A DNA stretch of 64,000 bases, taken from assembly GCA_013396995.1 (NCBI GenBank), contig VWZP01003889.1, forward strand, positions 682,001 to 746,000, written 5' to 3'. Below, piece after piece: positions 11,204 to 22,544 of this stretch. The notes under the pieces were generated by a model. That model did not search any database. It had not been told where the DNA came from and saw only the letters and a list, made by a program, of their open reading frames with translations. The translations under genes were made by a program, and so were the position numbers. The DNA is from Dicaeum eximium. Lineage: Eukaryota > Chordata > Aves > Passeriformes > Dicaeidae. Each line of letters starts with the position of its first letter. Position 1 is the first letter of the stretch.

Positions 11204-12782
11204 GTAAGTATTTACAGATGCAAATAATTTGGAGTCAGAGCTTCTGCTAGGCAGGTGTTCAAGGGCTGATCAAGCACACACCTGACAAGTACATTTGCAG
11301 TTTTTTTCCCTCTGATAGGATTTTTTTCTTTTGTTTCAACTGTCAGTACTAACTCTGAACTGGTGACACTTTTCTTTGCTGAGGATTTGCACCTTTTAGG
11401 TGCTGTATGTTTTAATTTGTTTAAATCTTGTGGACCACTGTGTTGCTAGTGAAAGGTATTACATGAATTATTAATAGAACAACATACATTTTTAATGTTG
11501 TCTTAAATTCATCCAAATTGTGCAGAATTATCAGTACAGCTGGTGAAGTACATCACCAAATGGGAAGTTAATCTTCTCATCTAATTAATTACAAGGTACT
11601 GCCAAACCTTCTGAAGCTGAAGCTACACAGAACCTTTTAATAGCACCAATTCTTTCAGCAGTAGATTAAGACAGAGAATGAGGAACACAGGGTAAGTTCT
11701 AGCACTTTAGTTGGAATCATAAGCTGCATGAATTGAGATAATTTGTAATTGCAGATTTCACTGCAGTGTATTCTTCTGAACTTTCTTAACTGCTGTCTAA
11801 AGAATGAGCTTTGATGCAGGCACAAATTGCAGTGATGCAAACAGCTGCTCTGTTCAGACTGACATGCCTGCTTCTTTCCCAGTGTTTTCTGGTGGATGTG
11901 GGATAATACAAGGTTTCTTACTCACTCTGAAGGGATAAGTGCCTCTCACTGGTGAGGGCCAAGGTGACAGTGCCCATGCAGAGCTGGTATGGTGCCAGCC
12001 TGTCACCCCTGACTTGCCAAACCCGTGTTATGGATCCAAAGTGAAACCAGAGGGGTGCACACCCTGTCCAGTGCTTCTCCCCAGAGCACAGAGGGGAGGG
12101 AATCAAAATATACTGGGTGACTGAGCAGGCATGAGGGGCTCAGGCTTTACTGATTGCAACAGGCAGCAGCAATTTCTGCCCCTCTGAACCCACTGCTGGA
12201 GGGAATTGGGGCTTTGATAGATGTCTGAGCAGTGCAGAGTGCTCTGGCCTGGGAGTCTGATTGCCTGCTGCCCCTGCTCAATGTCACATCCAGTGACACT
12301 GCCCAGCCCACTTGCAGCCTCCACTCTGCAAGTTAGGACATGGTAATCGTGGTTTTGCCACACAAAGATCAGGTTCCTGATAGGTTCCAGAAAGTCCATT
12401 ACCCAAAGAAGAGTGGGGTGTAATGACCCCGTGCAAGCAATAGAAAATGCAGTGTGCTTTCTTTCAAGCAAATTAGAAGATGCCACGATGTTCAAACAGA
12501 ATGGTTTTACACATCTCTAAGCTATCACAGTATATGTAAATCAAGGGTAAACAGAGGAGTCCTCACTAAGTGTGTGGAAAGTGTGGCTTCCCCTGGGGCT
12601 TACAGCTCCTTCTGCAAAACCTCTGCTGTAACACCCTGATGCTGCTGGGGCTGGCCTTAGAGATAGGCAGCTTCAGATCCAGTAGTTACAGAGCCTGGAA
12701 ATGTTTTCAGCAAAGCTGTGTAACAGCTCAATATTTTATATTACTGTAGCTGTTTCTAATAATATCAAATGTTTTCTTGCAG
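11204..12782 (+). other. DPP10 intron, 1,579 bp
   Basis: GT-AG intron, phase 1. The 11940-12500 part is more GC-rich and carries long chance open frames (for example minus strand 12103-12495) with no recognisable protein. No repeat was identified. Confidence 0.85.
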
Positions 12783-12856
12783 CTAAAGTTCACTTCCAGC
12801 ATTCAGCAGAACTAATTAAGCGTCTAATAAAAGCTGGGGCTAATTACTCTATGCAG
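12783..12856 (+). CDS. DPP10: DPP10 exon: KVHFQHSAELI helix
   Basis: A 74-bp exon. With the carried-over base it encodes 25 residues from AKVHFQHSAELIK to AGANYSMQ, ending in phase 0. VHFQ(H/Q)SAE/Q is the conserved helix after the HGTAD loop in S9B proteins and lies in the region used for DPP dimer contacts. NYS is an N-glycosylation sequon, consistent with an extracellular glycoprotein; I recall NYT at this place in human DPP10. The donor CAG|GTATGT and acceptor TCTTGCAG are good. Confidence 0.96.
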
Positions 12857-14195
12857 GTATGTGCACCTGTGACTTTTCCTATAAATGTAGTTGAACATTT
12901 AACCTCCTGTTGCTATTTGTTCACTGCAAAGGACCCTCTCAACCACAACACTTTGTATTATCTTAGTTTGCAGTTAGAACTCTGTTTAATCCCATTTTTT
13001 TAACCATTACTATGGATATCAGGAGCTGTGTCATCTTCTTGTTCTCCTGGGCTCTTTCTCCTCTCTCTCATCTTCCTTTTTTCCACCTGTTTATTCTACA
13101 ATGCTATACAAAGTGCTCTGGAATCCATAGGCACTCTTTGTAACATGGAGATATCACTACTTTGGGTTCCTTTTTACCTAAAAAGGTATTGGGTCACATG
13201 AGAGTAATTTCCCCTTATTTTCAACATTTACATTTATTGGAAGAGCACGACAGAGCCTCTGTCAAGGCACAGGCTGGCATGGACCCACCTGGAGCACAGG
13301 GATGCTGCTGGCAGAGGGGTTTGATTGAATCTCCAGATACTCCTGATGCTTGTTGGCCATTGCAAACCTCGACCTTGCTGGGCTTAGGGTGATCCTGTAG
13401 TTTGCACTGGATGTGAGCTCATGTCAGGGAGGAGGTGGCAAGAAGGAGGTTGGTGCTAACTGAGGAAGTAAAAAGAACTTTAGGTGTAGAATTTGTTCCT
13501 GCTGCCCGTGTGGTTTCAGCTGAGGTGATGTGAAGGCTTGTGGAGAGAGGAAGAAGCAGGAATGACAGAGTTCTCCCAGCAATCTTGTGATAACCTTCGT
13601 TTGAGGAGGCAGCTGAAACTTTTTGCCTCAGGTCTCTTGTTTTTCTGGCCTGGATGTCTTAATTCAGCCTGCAAATGGTTGCTCAGCCTCCTTGGGAGAA
13701 ATTCCCAGTGCTATTTGTTTTAAGAGAGAAAAATACCCACATCCACCTAGGAGAGAGAGAAGATGGGCTTTGGATCAGATAGGGAGATAATTAAGATATG
13801 AATAAAAAGGGTTTTTGCCAAACACTTAGAAGTTGAAATACTGAGAGATCCCTAAAAGCATGTGGTAATTAATGCTCATGAATCTTAATGGGATTTGGAT
13901 GCCTAGGCACTATTGAAAATGCCAGCTAAAGTAAACTGTTGCAAGCAGAGTGGCTGAGAATATAAATTTTTTCACTTCTGCAGATCCCACTGCAGTTGTT
14001 GTTTTATGTAAGTTCAAATTCCCAGAGAATGAGTCTTACTTTGGGTTTTATTAGCTTTCCTTCATGCCATAAAACTAATGTTATCATCCTGTTGTCATCT
14101 AAAACATGTTGAAGATCAGAGAAAGAAAATTAGAGCCCTAAATATTTGAAAAGCCTTTAAAAACTACTTACTTCTTTTCCTTTCTCCTCTGCCAG
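12857..14195 (+). other. DPP10 last intron, 1,339 bp
   Basis: GT-AG intron, phase 0, with a strong pyrimidine tract (TTTCTCCTCTGCCAG) at its end. No recognised repeat or RNA gene. Confidence 0.88.
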
Positions 14196-14333
14196 ATCTA
14201 CCCAGATGAAGGTCATAACTTTGCTTCCGAGAAAAGCAAATATCACCTTTACAGCACAATCCTTGGGTTTTTTAGTGCTTGTTTAAAGGAGGAGACACCA
14301 ATTTTACCACAGGAACCTGAAGAGGATGAATAA
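14196..14333 (+). CDS. DPP10: DPP10 terminal coding exon with stop codon
   Basis: Encodes the last 45 residues from IYPDEGHNF to the TAA at 14331-14333. The His in DEGHN corresponds to the triad His of DPP4 (DEDHG). The end PQEPEEDE is the distinctive acidic DPP10 C-terminus, which argues against DPP6. Cys in FFSACLK is the likely partner of the Cys in the 10376-10475 exon. Compared with the human sequence as I remember it (HNVSEKS), this protein reads HNFASEKS, one residue longer. Together the seven exons give 230 residues, a little under a third of a protein of roughly 800 residues. The missing N-terminal part lies off the left edge. Confidence 0.97.
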   Translation: MYPDEGHNFASEKSKYHLYSTILGFFSACLKEETPILPQEPEEDE

Positions 14334-14378
14334 GGAAGCCTATTTGTGTAGTACTGAAGGGGACTTACTCTGCAGCTC

Positions 14379-14396
14379 AATAAAACCTTAAATAAA
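14379..14396 (+). promoter_or_regulatory. Proximal polyadenylation signals (two AATAAA)
   Basis: Two AATAAA hexamers, at 14379-14384 and 14391-14396, lie within 65 nt of the stop codon. A GT-containing stretch follows. They could define a very short 3' UTR isoform. Confidence 0.4.
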
Positions 14397-16432
14397 AGTG
14401 ACTGTAAGATTGCAGATTCTGCAGAAGCTCAAGGGCAGCTAAAGGATACCACAGTGGAACAGCACATTTACAGACAATGAGCTAATAAACTGGAATTCAA
14501 CTACAAAGTCCAAACATATTACCAAGGGACAAAGCCTTTACCTTTGTGGAAGGTCAACAGTTGGTTACAGTTTCCTGGAAGAACTTAGTTTTGCATAAGT
14601 GTAGGGTTAGTGCATGTTTGTTATGTTAAGCCTCACTGTTGGTTCTGTAAGTGGTTGCTTGTTTTTGGTTTTGTTTTGTTTTGTTTTTTAATTTAAATGC
14701 ACATCTTTATTCATCTTTGCATAAGGCACAACCTATCATAAGTATTATGGCCACTAATATTCTAAAAGGTGAACTGCAATCTAACACTGTAATGTTACAA
14801 TAAGTGCAATTCTCCTGCTGTCTATTACACGTAAGAAACCACAGAGATAATAAAGGGCACGATATTTTCTAGTTTCTGCTCAAAGGGGATATTGTCTAGT
14901 GCATCATATAACATGGATATTGAAAATTATTTCCCCCACACAATTTCAACATTTACAATTATTACTGTACCTACTAGTAACCAATAGGGGACTTTTTGGT
15001 GATGTGCTCTTGGTCTTTATGTATATACCCAGGAATCCCTAAGCAGAAAATCTTTCTGAGCTTGAAGAAATTTTTTTCAAGACGTAATTGACAGCAGTAT
15101 TTAAAACAATATCTGCAATTGAAATCATTCTCCAGTCCAAAATGTATCTATTGTTTCCTTAAAATATGTTTGAGTTGTGTTTTGGTATTGTTTATAGTAG
15201 TTAATAGTTTGCTGGTTACACTCTAATTTTAGAATATGCTACTTTGTCACATGTAAATTAGATACATAAATATTAAATTATAGTTTCAGATAAAGAAAGT
15301 TTATTAACAATGTATATTGCCATTGAGTAATACTTTACTCCTCACATGAAGACATATTTTGTATAGTGCATCTTCCTTTCCTCCTGCCTGGTCTCAGATG
15401 TAGTTCTGATGTTCATCAAGGAGGTGATGTAGCTCGAACACACCATTAGTTCTGATTCCAAGGCTGCCCATTCAGTCTCTTACAACAAGGTTTAGCTTCA
15501 GCAGCATCACAGAGGAATGAAATGTTTTTCGTTCGAGGGAAAGGAAGATCTGACAGGTTAGATTTTATTATTTATTCAGAGGGCAAGCCCCTCATGCATC
15601 CATTTATTTGCCAGGGTGAAGTACAGCAATAGAAATTGAAACTCTGAAATAAACAAGGCAGCCACTTTGGGTCTGCAGAATATTAACTCTGATCACGGAA
15701 AGCAACTACAGTGTTGGTTTAATTTGAGATATCTTCCTGAAGGTATGTGAAAACTCCTGACAGATGCTGTGCCACTTATAGGGGAATAGCTGTAGTTTTC
15801 TTATTTCTGGATATATTCCAAATACTTTCTATCTAATTAAGGTTTAATTTCTTGCAAGACTAAAAAGAAAGTAATTTTTGAAGGTAAATATGCTATTTAA
15901 GATGTAAAGTTCTGCATATTTTATGAGAATGGGAATTGTTTTTAATGTAATGAAAAATCACCTGAAGCTTTTTTACTCATCACTTCCTTCTGGAATATTT
16001 TTTTTCACTGTTAGAATTTTTTTTATGATGCAAATAATTAATTTGTCTGAAAGGCGTGGTTTTATGGAACACTGAAAAGTCTCTTGTCTTTTAATGTTTA
16101 GTAATTCTCTTGTTTTGTTAGCAATGTTCAACTATTTTTCAATTAGTTTAATACAATTTTAATGTGCAATGATACCTTGTTTGGGTCCCAGTGTCACCAC
16201 AAAGTATGGCTTTGCTTTGTAGTATTTTTAGGACATATGGAGTACATATGTATAGTGTAGGTAGAGTATAACTTATGGGGGTGCACTACAGCAAGATCAC
16301 ACAAAACAAAAAAGTAAGAGCAGAATTCAAACAAGGTTTTGCAAATCCTGTTTTCTATGGAGGAGCGTCGTTTTCAAGTCTCTGTTGGCTGGGCCTGCTG
16401 CTTTGTGATTTTATAAATTACACCAATCACTT

Positions 16433-16438
16433 AATAAA
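16433..16438 (+). promoter_or_regulatory. Candidate distal polyadenylation signal
   Basis: AATAAA followed about 65-80 nt later by a G/T-rich element (GTGAGGTGGTTTTT). It lies just before the composition shift and is a plausible end of the long DPP10 3' UTR. Confidence 0.35.
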
Positions 16439-16611
16439 CGCTCACCTGACAACACTGCTGCTTCTCCTAACCACACACGCTACCTGAGCCCCTCACCCAT
16501 GAGTTCAGTGAGGTGGTTTTTCCCAATTTCAGCCAAATGCACATCAAGGAAACACGGCTGTGAGTGCCTGCTGAGCGTGGACTCGGCGTGCGGAGGATAC
16601 GGGAAAAGGCT

Positions 16612-16654
16612 AATTCCCCCAAAAAGTGCTGCCAATTCCCCCAAAACGTGCTGG
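16612..16654. repeat. Tandem duplication of a 21-22 bp unit
   Basis: AATTCCCCCAAAAAGTGCTG at 16612 recurs as AATTCCCCCAAAACGTGCTG at 16634, directly adjacent. The copies differ by one A, an A/C change and the final bases. The repeat sits inside the CpG-rich patch. Confidence 0.85.
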
Positions 16655-17992
16655 CGTTTCTCTGCAGAGCAGCCACTCCGTGCTCGTATTTGTCATGTTC
16701 ACATTTAGTTGTGCTTCGTTACCTGCAAAAGGAAGCAAACAAGGTTGTGTCTCAGGAGTAGCAAGTGCTCAGGGAATTTGTTACCCCAGATCCTTGGACC
16801 CCTGTTTCTTCTTTCCCTATAGCTTTGTTTTAGCCCCCCATTCCCTATTCATTCTTCCCCAACATCCCACCTCCAGCTTTCCAGACTTTGGACATGTCAT
16901 AGGACATGGCCTTCTGTAGGAATGCCCTTGGTAAGACTGGTATGTTTTAAAAAGTGTTATCTGAAACCTGGGTGGAAATGTGGTTTGCTTTTAATGTTTT
17001 CATGGTTTCTTACACTGTCCTACAAATACAGGTATTTTAATGTAACTGTGTAGACAAGGGTGAGCATCAGACACAAATTAATTGCTTTTACTGATATTTT
17101 TATGCGTGAATTGAGTTCAGATATTGCACAAAAGTGTTTGCCAGAGGCAGGCTCTGCTAGTTAGACTGAAGAATTTGGTGTAGGATGTCGCTTTACTTTT
17201 GCTGACCTGTTGGAACAATCCTTCCACTTACAGCACACCTGAACTGTGTTACCTATCAGATTCCACATCAGAGCTAATGGCAACCAGTAATTAGTCCATG
17301 TGGTCTGCAGTAGGGGGCAAGAGTCAGTACACATTGCACTGAAATAGCACGAGTACCTTATCCATCGTTAAGCACTGTGATGACATTTTAGGTCTGAAAA
17401 ATCGCTGTTTGATTCAGCTGTCCTTAAAATATGACACTTACTAGAATAGACCTATTAATTATGGTAAGCTAGGGAATCGGCATATCCATTTACTGCTTGC
17501 TAGTGCTTATCTTTACCTTCTTGATTTCCTCTCTCCTTTTTCTGCTACTGCAACTTGCAAAATCTATGAAACCTGCAGGTCATATTGAAATTTCAATTAT
17601 ATTACAAAACCGGGCATAACTGCATGTCAATTAGAATACTTTCCCCAGATTGCTGAGTACAAAGAAAGGCTGATTATTTTTTAAAATTAATTTATTTAAT
17701 CTTTTGGCAGCAAGGATGGAATTGTTTATGACCTGGTTCTATCAACGTCTGCTGTGATTTGCTATAACCAACTGCTCCTTGTTGCTCAGTTTTTGGCATA
17801 TGTAGATCTCTCTCTGTGGCTGAAGGTGAAGCTGATTGTTCTCTCAGCTCTGGCACTTTGAGTATGGAGTCAGGTTAATTTAATTGAGAAGTCACACCTT
17901 TTAAGACAGAAGAGCTTTCATTTGACCTGAAGCCAAAGATTCTCCGTGGAAACTTGGAATATTGAGTGTTGACTATGTTAATAAAATGTGGA

Positions 17993-18017
17993 GGATACAA
18001 GGTGTGACCTTGTATCC
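17993..18017. repeat. Perfect inverted repeat, 11-bp arms, 3-bp spacer
   Basis: GGATACAAGGT, spacer GTG, then ACCTTGTATCC. The arms are exact reverse complements. No flanking element of known type was recognised. Confidence 0.9.
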
Positions 18018-18773
18018 CGCCTGGCAGGTTTATTAGGCGTTGCTGAAGAAACAAGTGACAGGAAGACCACCCAGAGATCCTGAATACCACTGTTCTGCAC
18101 AGTTTAGAAGTACACAGGCAAAGTGCAGTGGTCCTGGTGCTTTATATTTGCTGCAAGTAACTCATCCTGGCAAGTCAGTCGCCTCCAGGGAAGGAAGAAC
18201 CTCACTGGTATTTGATTACTGATGCATCTTCTGCACTTCTTCAGTGGCATTAAGATTCCTTCTCTTTATCCTCTGGATGATTTGTTCAAGAATGCTGCAG
18301 AGAATGGGGAGTTCCTGGGATGTGGCTAAGGAGAGTCACAACTTCCCAGGTGCCTGGAGCTTTGAAAAGGAAAGAGAGAATTTAGTTAAACTTCTGTCTG
18401 TTGAATTTCAGACATGAAAGAGGAGAAGGAGCGCGGCTTCAAGGAGGTAGGTGCATGACAAGCATTAGTGATTCTGTCATTGAGGGGGTAAAACTACAGA
18501 CATCTTGCAAATGTAGCACCTAAATGTGCAGTGGTGAGTAAAATATTTGTTTTCCAATGTCTGCAGATTACAGTGTTGTTAGATTGGGTATTTGGCTAGA
18601 ATTAAGGAAATTAAAGCACCCGAGTGTATGCAGTCCAAAGTTTCCATTAAACTCAGGAATAGACCTCTTTCCTGTATAATTAGTTTAGAAATCCAATATC
18701 CTATTTTACCTAAGTAGAATTTAACAACAACAAAATTGATTTAATAATACCTATACTCCATGAGGACACAAAT

Positions 18774-18801
18774 TATATATAGATATATATACACACACAC
18801 A
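18774..18801. repeat. (TA)n(CA)n compound microsatellite
   Basis: TATATA-rich run with one GA interruption, followed by a short ACACAC run. Confidence 0.8.
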
Positions 18802-21800
18802 AATATTTTTAATTAAAATATCCCATAAAGTGGTAACAGCCCTTTTTTAGATTTCATGACCAATTGAAAAAGGAAAAAAATAAAAAAGCAACTTCTGATT
18901 GATAAAACCATCAGAGGGAATATAATTGGTAGGGAGATACACAGGAAGTATTTCCCTAAGGAAATTAATGTTTTCTGCTGTAACATATTTGTGTCCTAAG
19001 TGAGCTGAGAGTGCAGCTCTCTGGGGTGCTTCTGTGGGAATATAGATGATGTCCCCAGGCTCGTGTGGGGAGCAGGTGCCTGTTCAGGCAGGTGTTCCCT
19101 TCCCCCAGGCACTGCAGAACCTTTACAGCTATCTGTGGAGTAGGGGGGGTCATAATCTGAGAGTTTAGTCCGTCAAAGAGCACAACTGATCAGAAAAGAT
19201 GTGAAATTGTTGCCTTGGGAACAAGAAGAATATTGTTAAAAAATGACTGAGCAATATGGGCATCTTGCTGTTCTCGTTTGTCTGAGGTGAGGGTGGGACC
19301 CTGGCCAGGGTGACCGAGTGCACACACCCAGCTGACAGCAGCTGGCAGCACTTACAGCTCCAGCAGGGTCTGTGAATGCTCCAGCTTCCCTGTGGAAAAA
19401 AAAATATAAAAGGGCATATAAGATGTGGACAGAACATCCTGTGTCTGATAATGCTGCAGAAGAGCTCTTTTAATAAAATGATGCCTCCAAAATCCTACTG
19501 GAGAGCAGCACGTGCCTGAAGAAGTGCTCTGGCTTGTTCCTGGCACATCCATTTGACAAAAAAAAGAGTGTGTAGAGTCCAGTCTTAAGAAGGTTTTCAG
19601 CACCATTAGGAGAGGGTTAAGAAAGAAAAGTGTTCTGGGAAGACGAGCACAGAGACACTTTATTGCAATATGTTGCTCTATACAGAGCTGTCAGTCCAAA
19701 ATAAAGTGGTGCACTGGTAACCTTAGAGACAAATAGCCAGTGCTTGATTCAATAAACCTTCAACTAAGGCAGGAAAGGCAGATCATTCTGTTATTTCCAG
19801 CAAAAGAATGATGAATTATGTGGTTTCTTATAGATTTTTAGTCCTGTGTTTAATCTATATCCTGCATTTCAGATAGTCATTATTAGGTAAGAATTATGTT
19901 GAATATAATTCCACATTTGAAATAAGCAGTTACAGTAAAATATTTCATTTTCCAAGACTGCAAATTGTTACATTTAAAGATATTTACATTGCCAGGTTAA
20001 CTGAATTACAGTGAATCTGAATACCAATAAAATATTTGAAGGAGGGCTTGTAGAACAGCATATGAAAAATATAGAAGATCATACAAAAGATGCGCATATC
20101 CGAGAAAGTGAGGAACAGGAAGGAACAAGTACAGTAATTTGCCAGTATAATCAGAATTAAGCAAGACAAAAGAAAAGGCAGTGTGGAAAATTTATTTAGG
20201 CAGAACTCTTAGGCTTAAAAGGGAGCACTGTGAGAGAGCATATCAAATTTTGTAGCTTTGCTGTATCCTAAATTTTGTTCATTCAAGAACTTCTTTCTGA
20301 GGTGAGGCTGGGAGCAAAGTTGTGGACAGATTTTTCCAACAGGGATCTGAGTCTCTATTGGTAATTTTCTTATTAAAAAAACTGTAAAAATCAAAGCCCA
20401 GAGTCTAAGCTAGGAGCTTAGCAATAAAAAGTTGGAAGAGGGGGATTCAGCTGGTTTGAGAAGCACAGTGCTTCAAGAAGAGGCCTCAACACAGTGGGAA
20501 AATAGAGCAAGGTGCTGTTTATGCCAAGTGAAGAAGCTGAAATGTGGTTCACAAACAGCATTAGGACGAGACTTTCTGTCTTGCTATGGTGTGATGAGAA
20601 GGTGCAATTTCTTTGGTATGCTAATGAGTATTCATTCATTATAGCAGAGACCAAACCTGAGAGGCTGAGTGCCAGACTCATCTGGTGCTGTGTGGGTTCA
20701 CTGACAAGGAGAATACATCAGTGCTCTCCTAATGTTTGCCTGGCTTTCCCATGGCACTAGGGAAGAGTTTTTTTAAAAGCAGCCATGGTGGGGGGAGAGT
20801 TGGCAGCAGCAGCCCAAAGGCCTCCTTGGGAAAGAGGGGAGAGAAAGGGAGCTGTGTAGTCTAAAGAAGAAACTTCTCTGCTTGCACTTCTTGGGGAACA
20901 GGGAATCTGTCCAGGGAGGGTTTGGGGTGATATTTGGGGCTGGAAGAAGCTGGTTCTCATATCTCCTCTCATTGCCCCTATACAGCCGTTCTGGAAAATT
21001 GAGTGGTAAGGTAAAATCCTGCTCTTCCAAGGGAGAAAGGAAAGTTTCCCAAAGTGGCCCTTTGAAGTGTGTTCATGACCCTGAGGTGTTTGGGAAATGG
21101 GTGGTGGTGCTTGGCTGTGGGAGAAGGCAGCTCTTCCAGTCCTTCATGTACTTTGTGCTCAGCAGGGAAAGAAATGTTAATGAAAATTACACAGGACCAG
21201 AACTGTGAGCCAGCTGCAGGCAGAGCTACAGCTTATCTAACCATGGGTTAATTATGGTTTTTTCCTCACCCATAATACTGTTTTATTGTCAATAATTATG
21301 TTCTTTCTCTGAGTCTTAAAGCTCACCACAGATTTAAACATATCAAACTGGTTGTACATTTTCACTGCACTTCTGTTAGGGATTGTTTTCCTGTCACACA
21401 ATCTGTGTACACACTGCTACAGCTGGGCTCTCCATCTTCCCAAAGAAACACTTCTGGCTGCTCTGCTCAAACTCTTGTTTATGTGCAAGGAGGAATTGCC
21501 TCACATGCAAAGAAGAAGTTGCTGTACAGCAGTGATACCTGCTCCCTCCTGATCATGGCACTAATTAAGCATTTGGGACTGTGGCATCATCATCTGGGTA
21601 CAACCAGAACTAGAGCAAATCTTGTGTGCAGATTCAATGTCCAGAGGGAGAACTCCAATATTCGAAATTCCCCATGAGCTGAGCTGTTGACCTGCAAGCA
21701 GAGTTGCTGCCTATGCCCTGCACGAGGTCTTTGCAGCTGAAGTGGTACAAAGAGTTCTCAGATCCTGCAGGTAAGGACCTGTGTGTATCAGCTGCTTGAT

Positions 21801-22525
21801 CCTGGAGAGGATGAACCACTCCTCACCTCTGCTGAGGGGATGGATGAAGGGTATCTGCCATGTCTTGCCTTTCAGCCTGTGAAAGAGGGAAATAAAAAGC
21901 AAACCTAACCTCTTCTGGTAGTTCAATTTAGGATAGTGGTTTTGATGAAAAAAATAATACAGTCAACCTGAGCATGTTAAAAATTGATTCAGTGATAAGC
22001 ACCCACTTTTTTTAGTCTTTTTTACAGTTTAATCCATCTGCAGAGCAAACTTGGACTGTGAATTACTGTTTCCCAGCATATCAGTCTTGGTTCCTCTGTA
22101 ACTGTCCTGGTGTGAGTGTGGCACCCTGAGATGGAAAGAGAGCACATCTCAGAAATACTGATACACAAATTGCAGTATAAAATATGGCTGTTGATCAATC
22201 TGAAAGATTTAAGAGTTTTTTCCTAGCAACCTAGCTGAAGCTTGTAATTTATACAGATAAATATTGATGTTGTTGTCATAGGAGCCTTCAATACTTCATC
22301 AAATCCTGATTTGGGTTTTGCCCAGTGACAGGCTTGGGGTGAGGGGAAATGCACGAGGATGTGTAAACAGGAAACCAAGGAACACTGTGTAACACACACT
22401 TCATTGGTGCTGTCCCTCCAATCCTGGGTCTGATTTCCATTAGTTTCTGGAACCGAGGATTGAATACAAGGGAGCCATATCTGCACTTCATCCAGCAACT
22501 GCAATGGAGCTCCAGAGCTACAAAC

Positions 22526-22544
22526 TTTTTTTTTTTTTTTTTTT
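22526..22544. repeat. Poly-T tract (T19)
   Basis: Uninterrupted run of 19 T. No SINE body is recognisable on either side. Confidence 0.9.

Larger units (their letters stand above)
14334..16460 (+). other. Probable DPP10 3' UTR
   Basis: AT-rich unique sequence after the stop codon with several AATAAA hexamers: 14379, 14391, 14849, 15648 and 16433. The far end is inferred from the last hexamer before base composition changes abruptly near 16.5 kb. The stretch carries two 7-mer matches to the miR-25/92 seed target (GTGCAAT at 14804 and 16164) and a Pumilio-like TGTATATA at 15020. The true end needs transcript data; use of the proximal hexamers would make it far shorter. Confidence 0.5.
16461..22525. 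other. Gene-free interval
   Basis: No coding gene recognised. The interval begins with a CpG-rich patch (16555-16718) holding a 22-bp tandem duplication. It also contains a perfect inverted repeat (17993-18017), an exon-like 35-bp island (18412-18446) and a TA/CA microsatellite (18774-18801). Open frames here match nothing I recognise. Confidence 0.7.
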
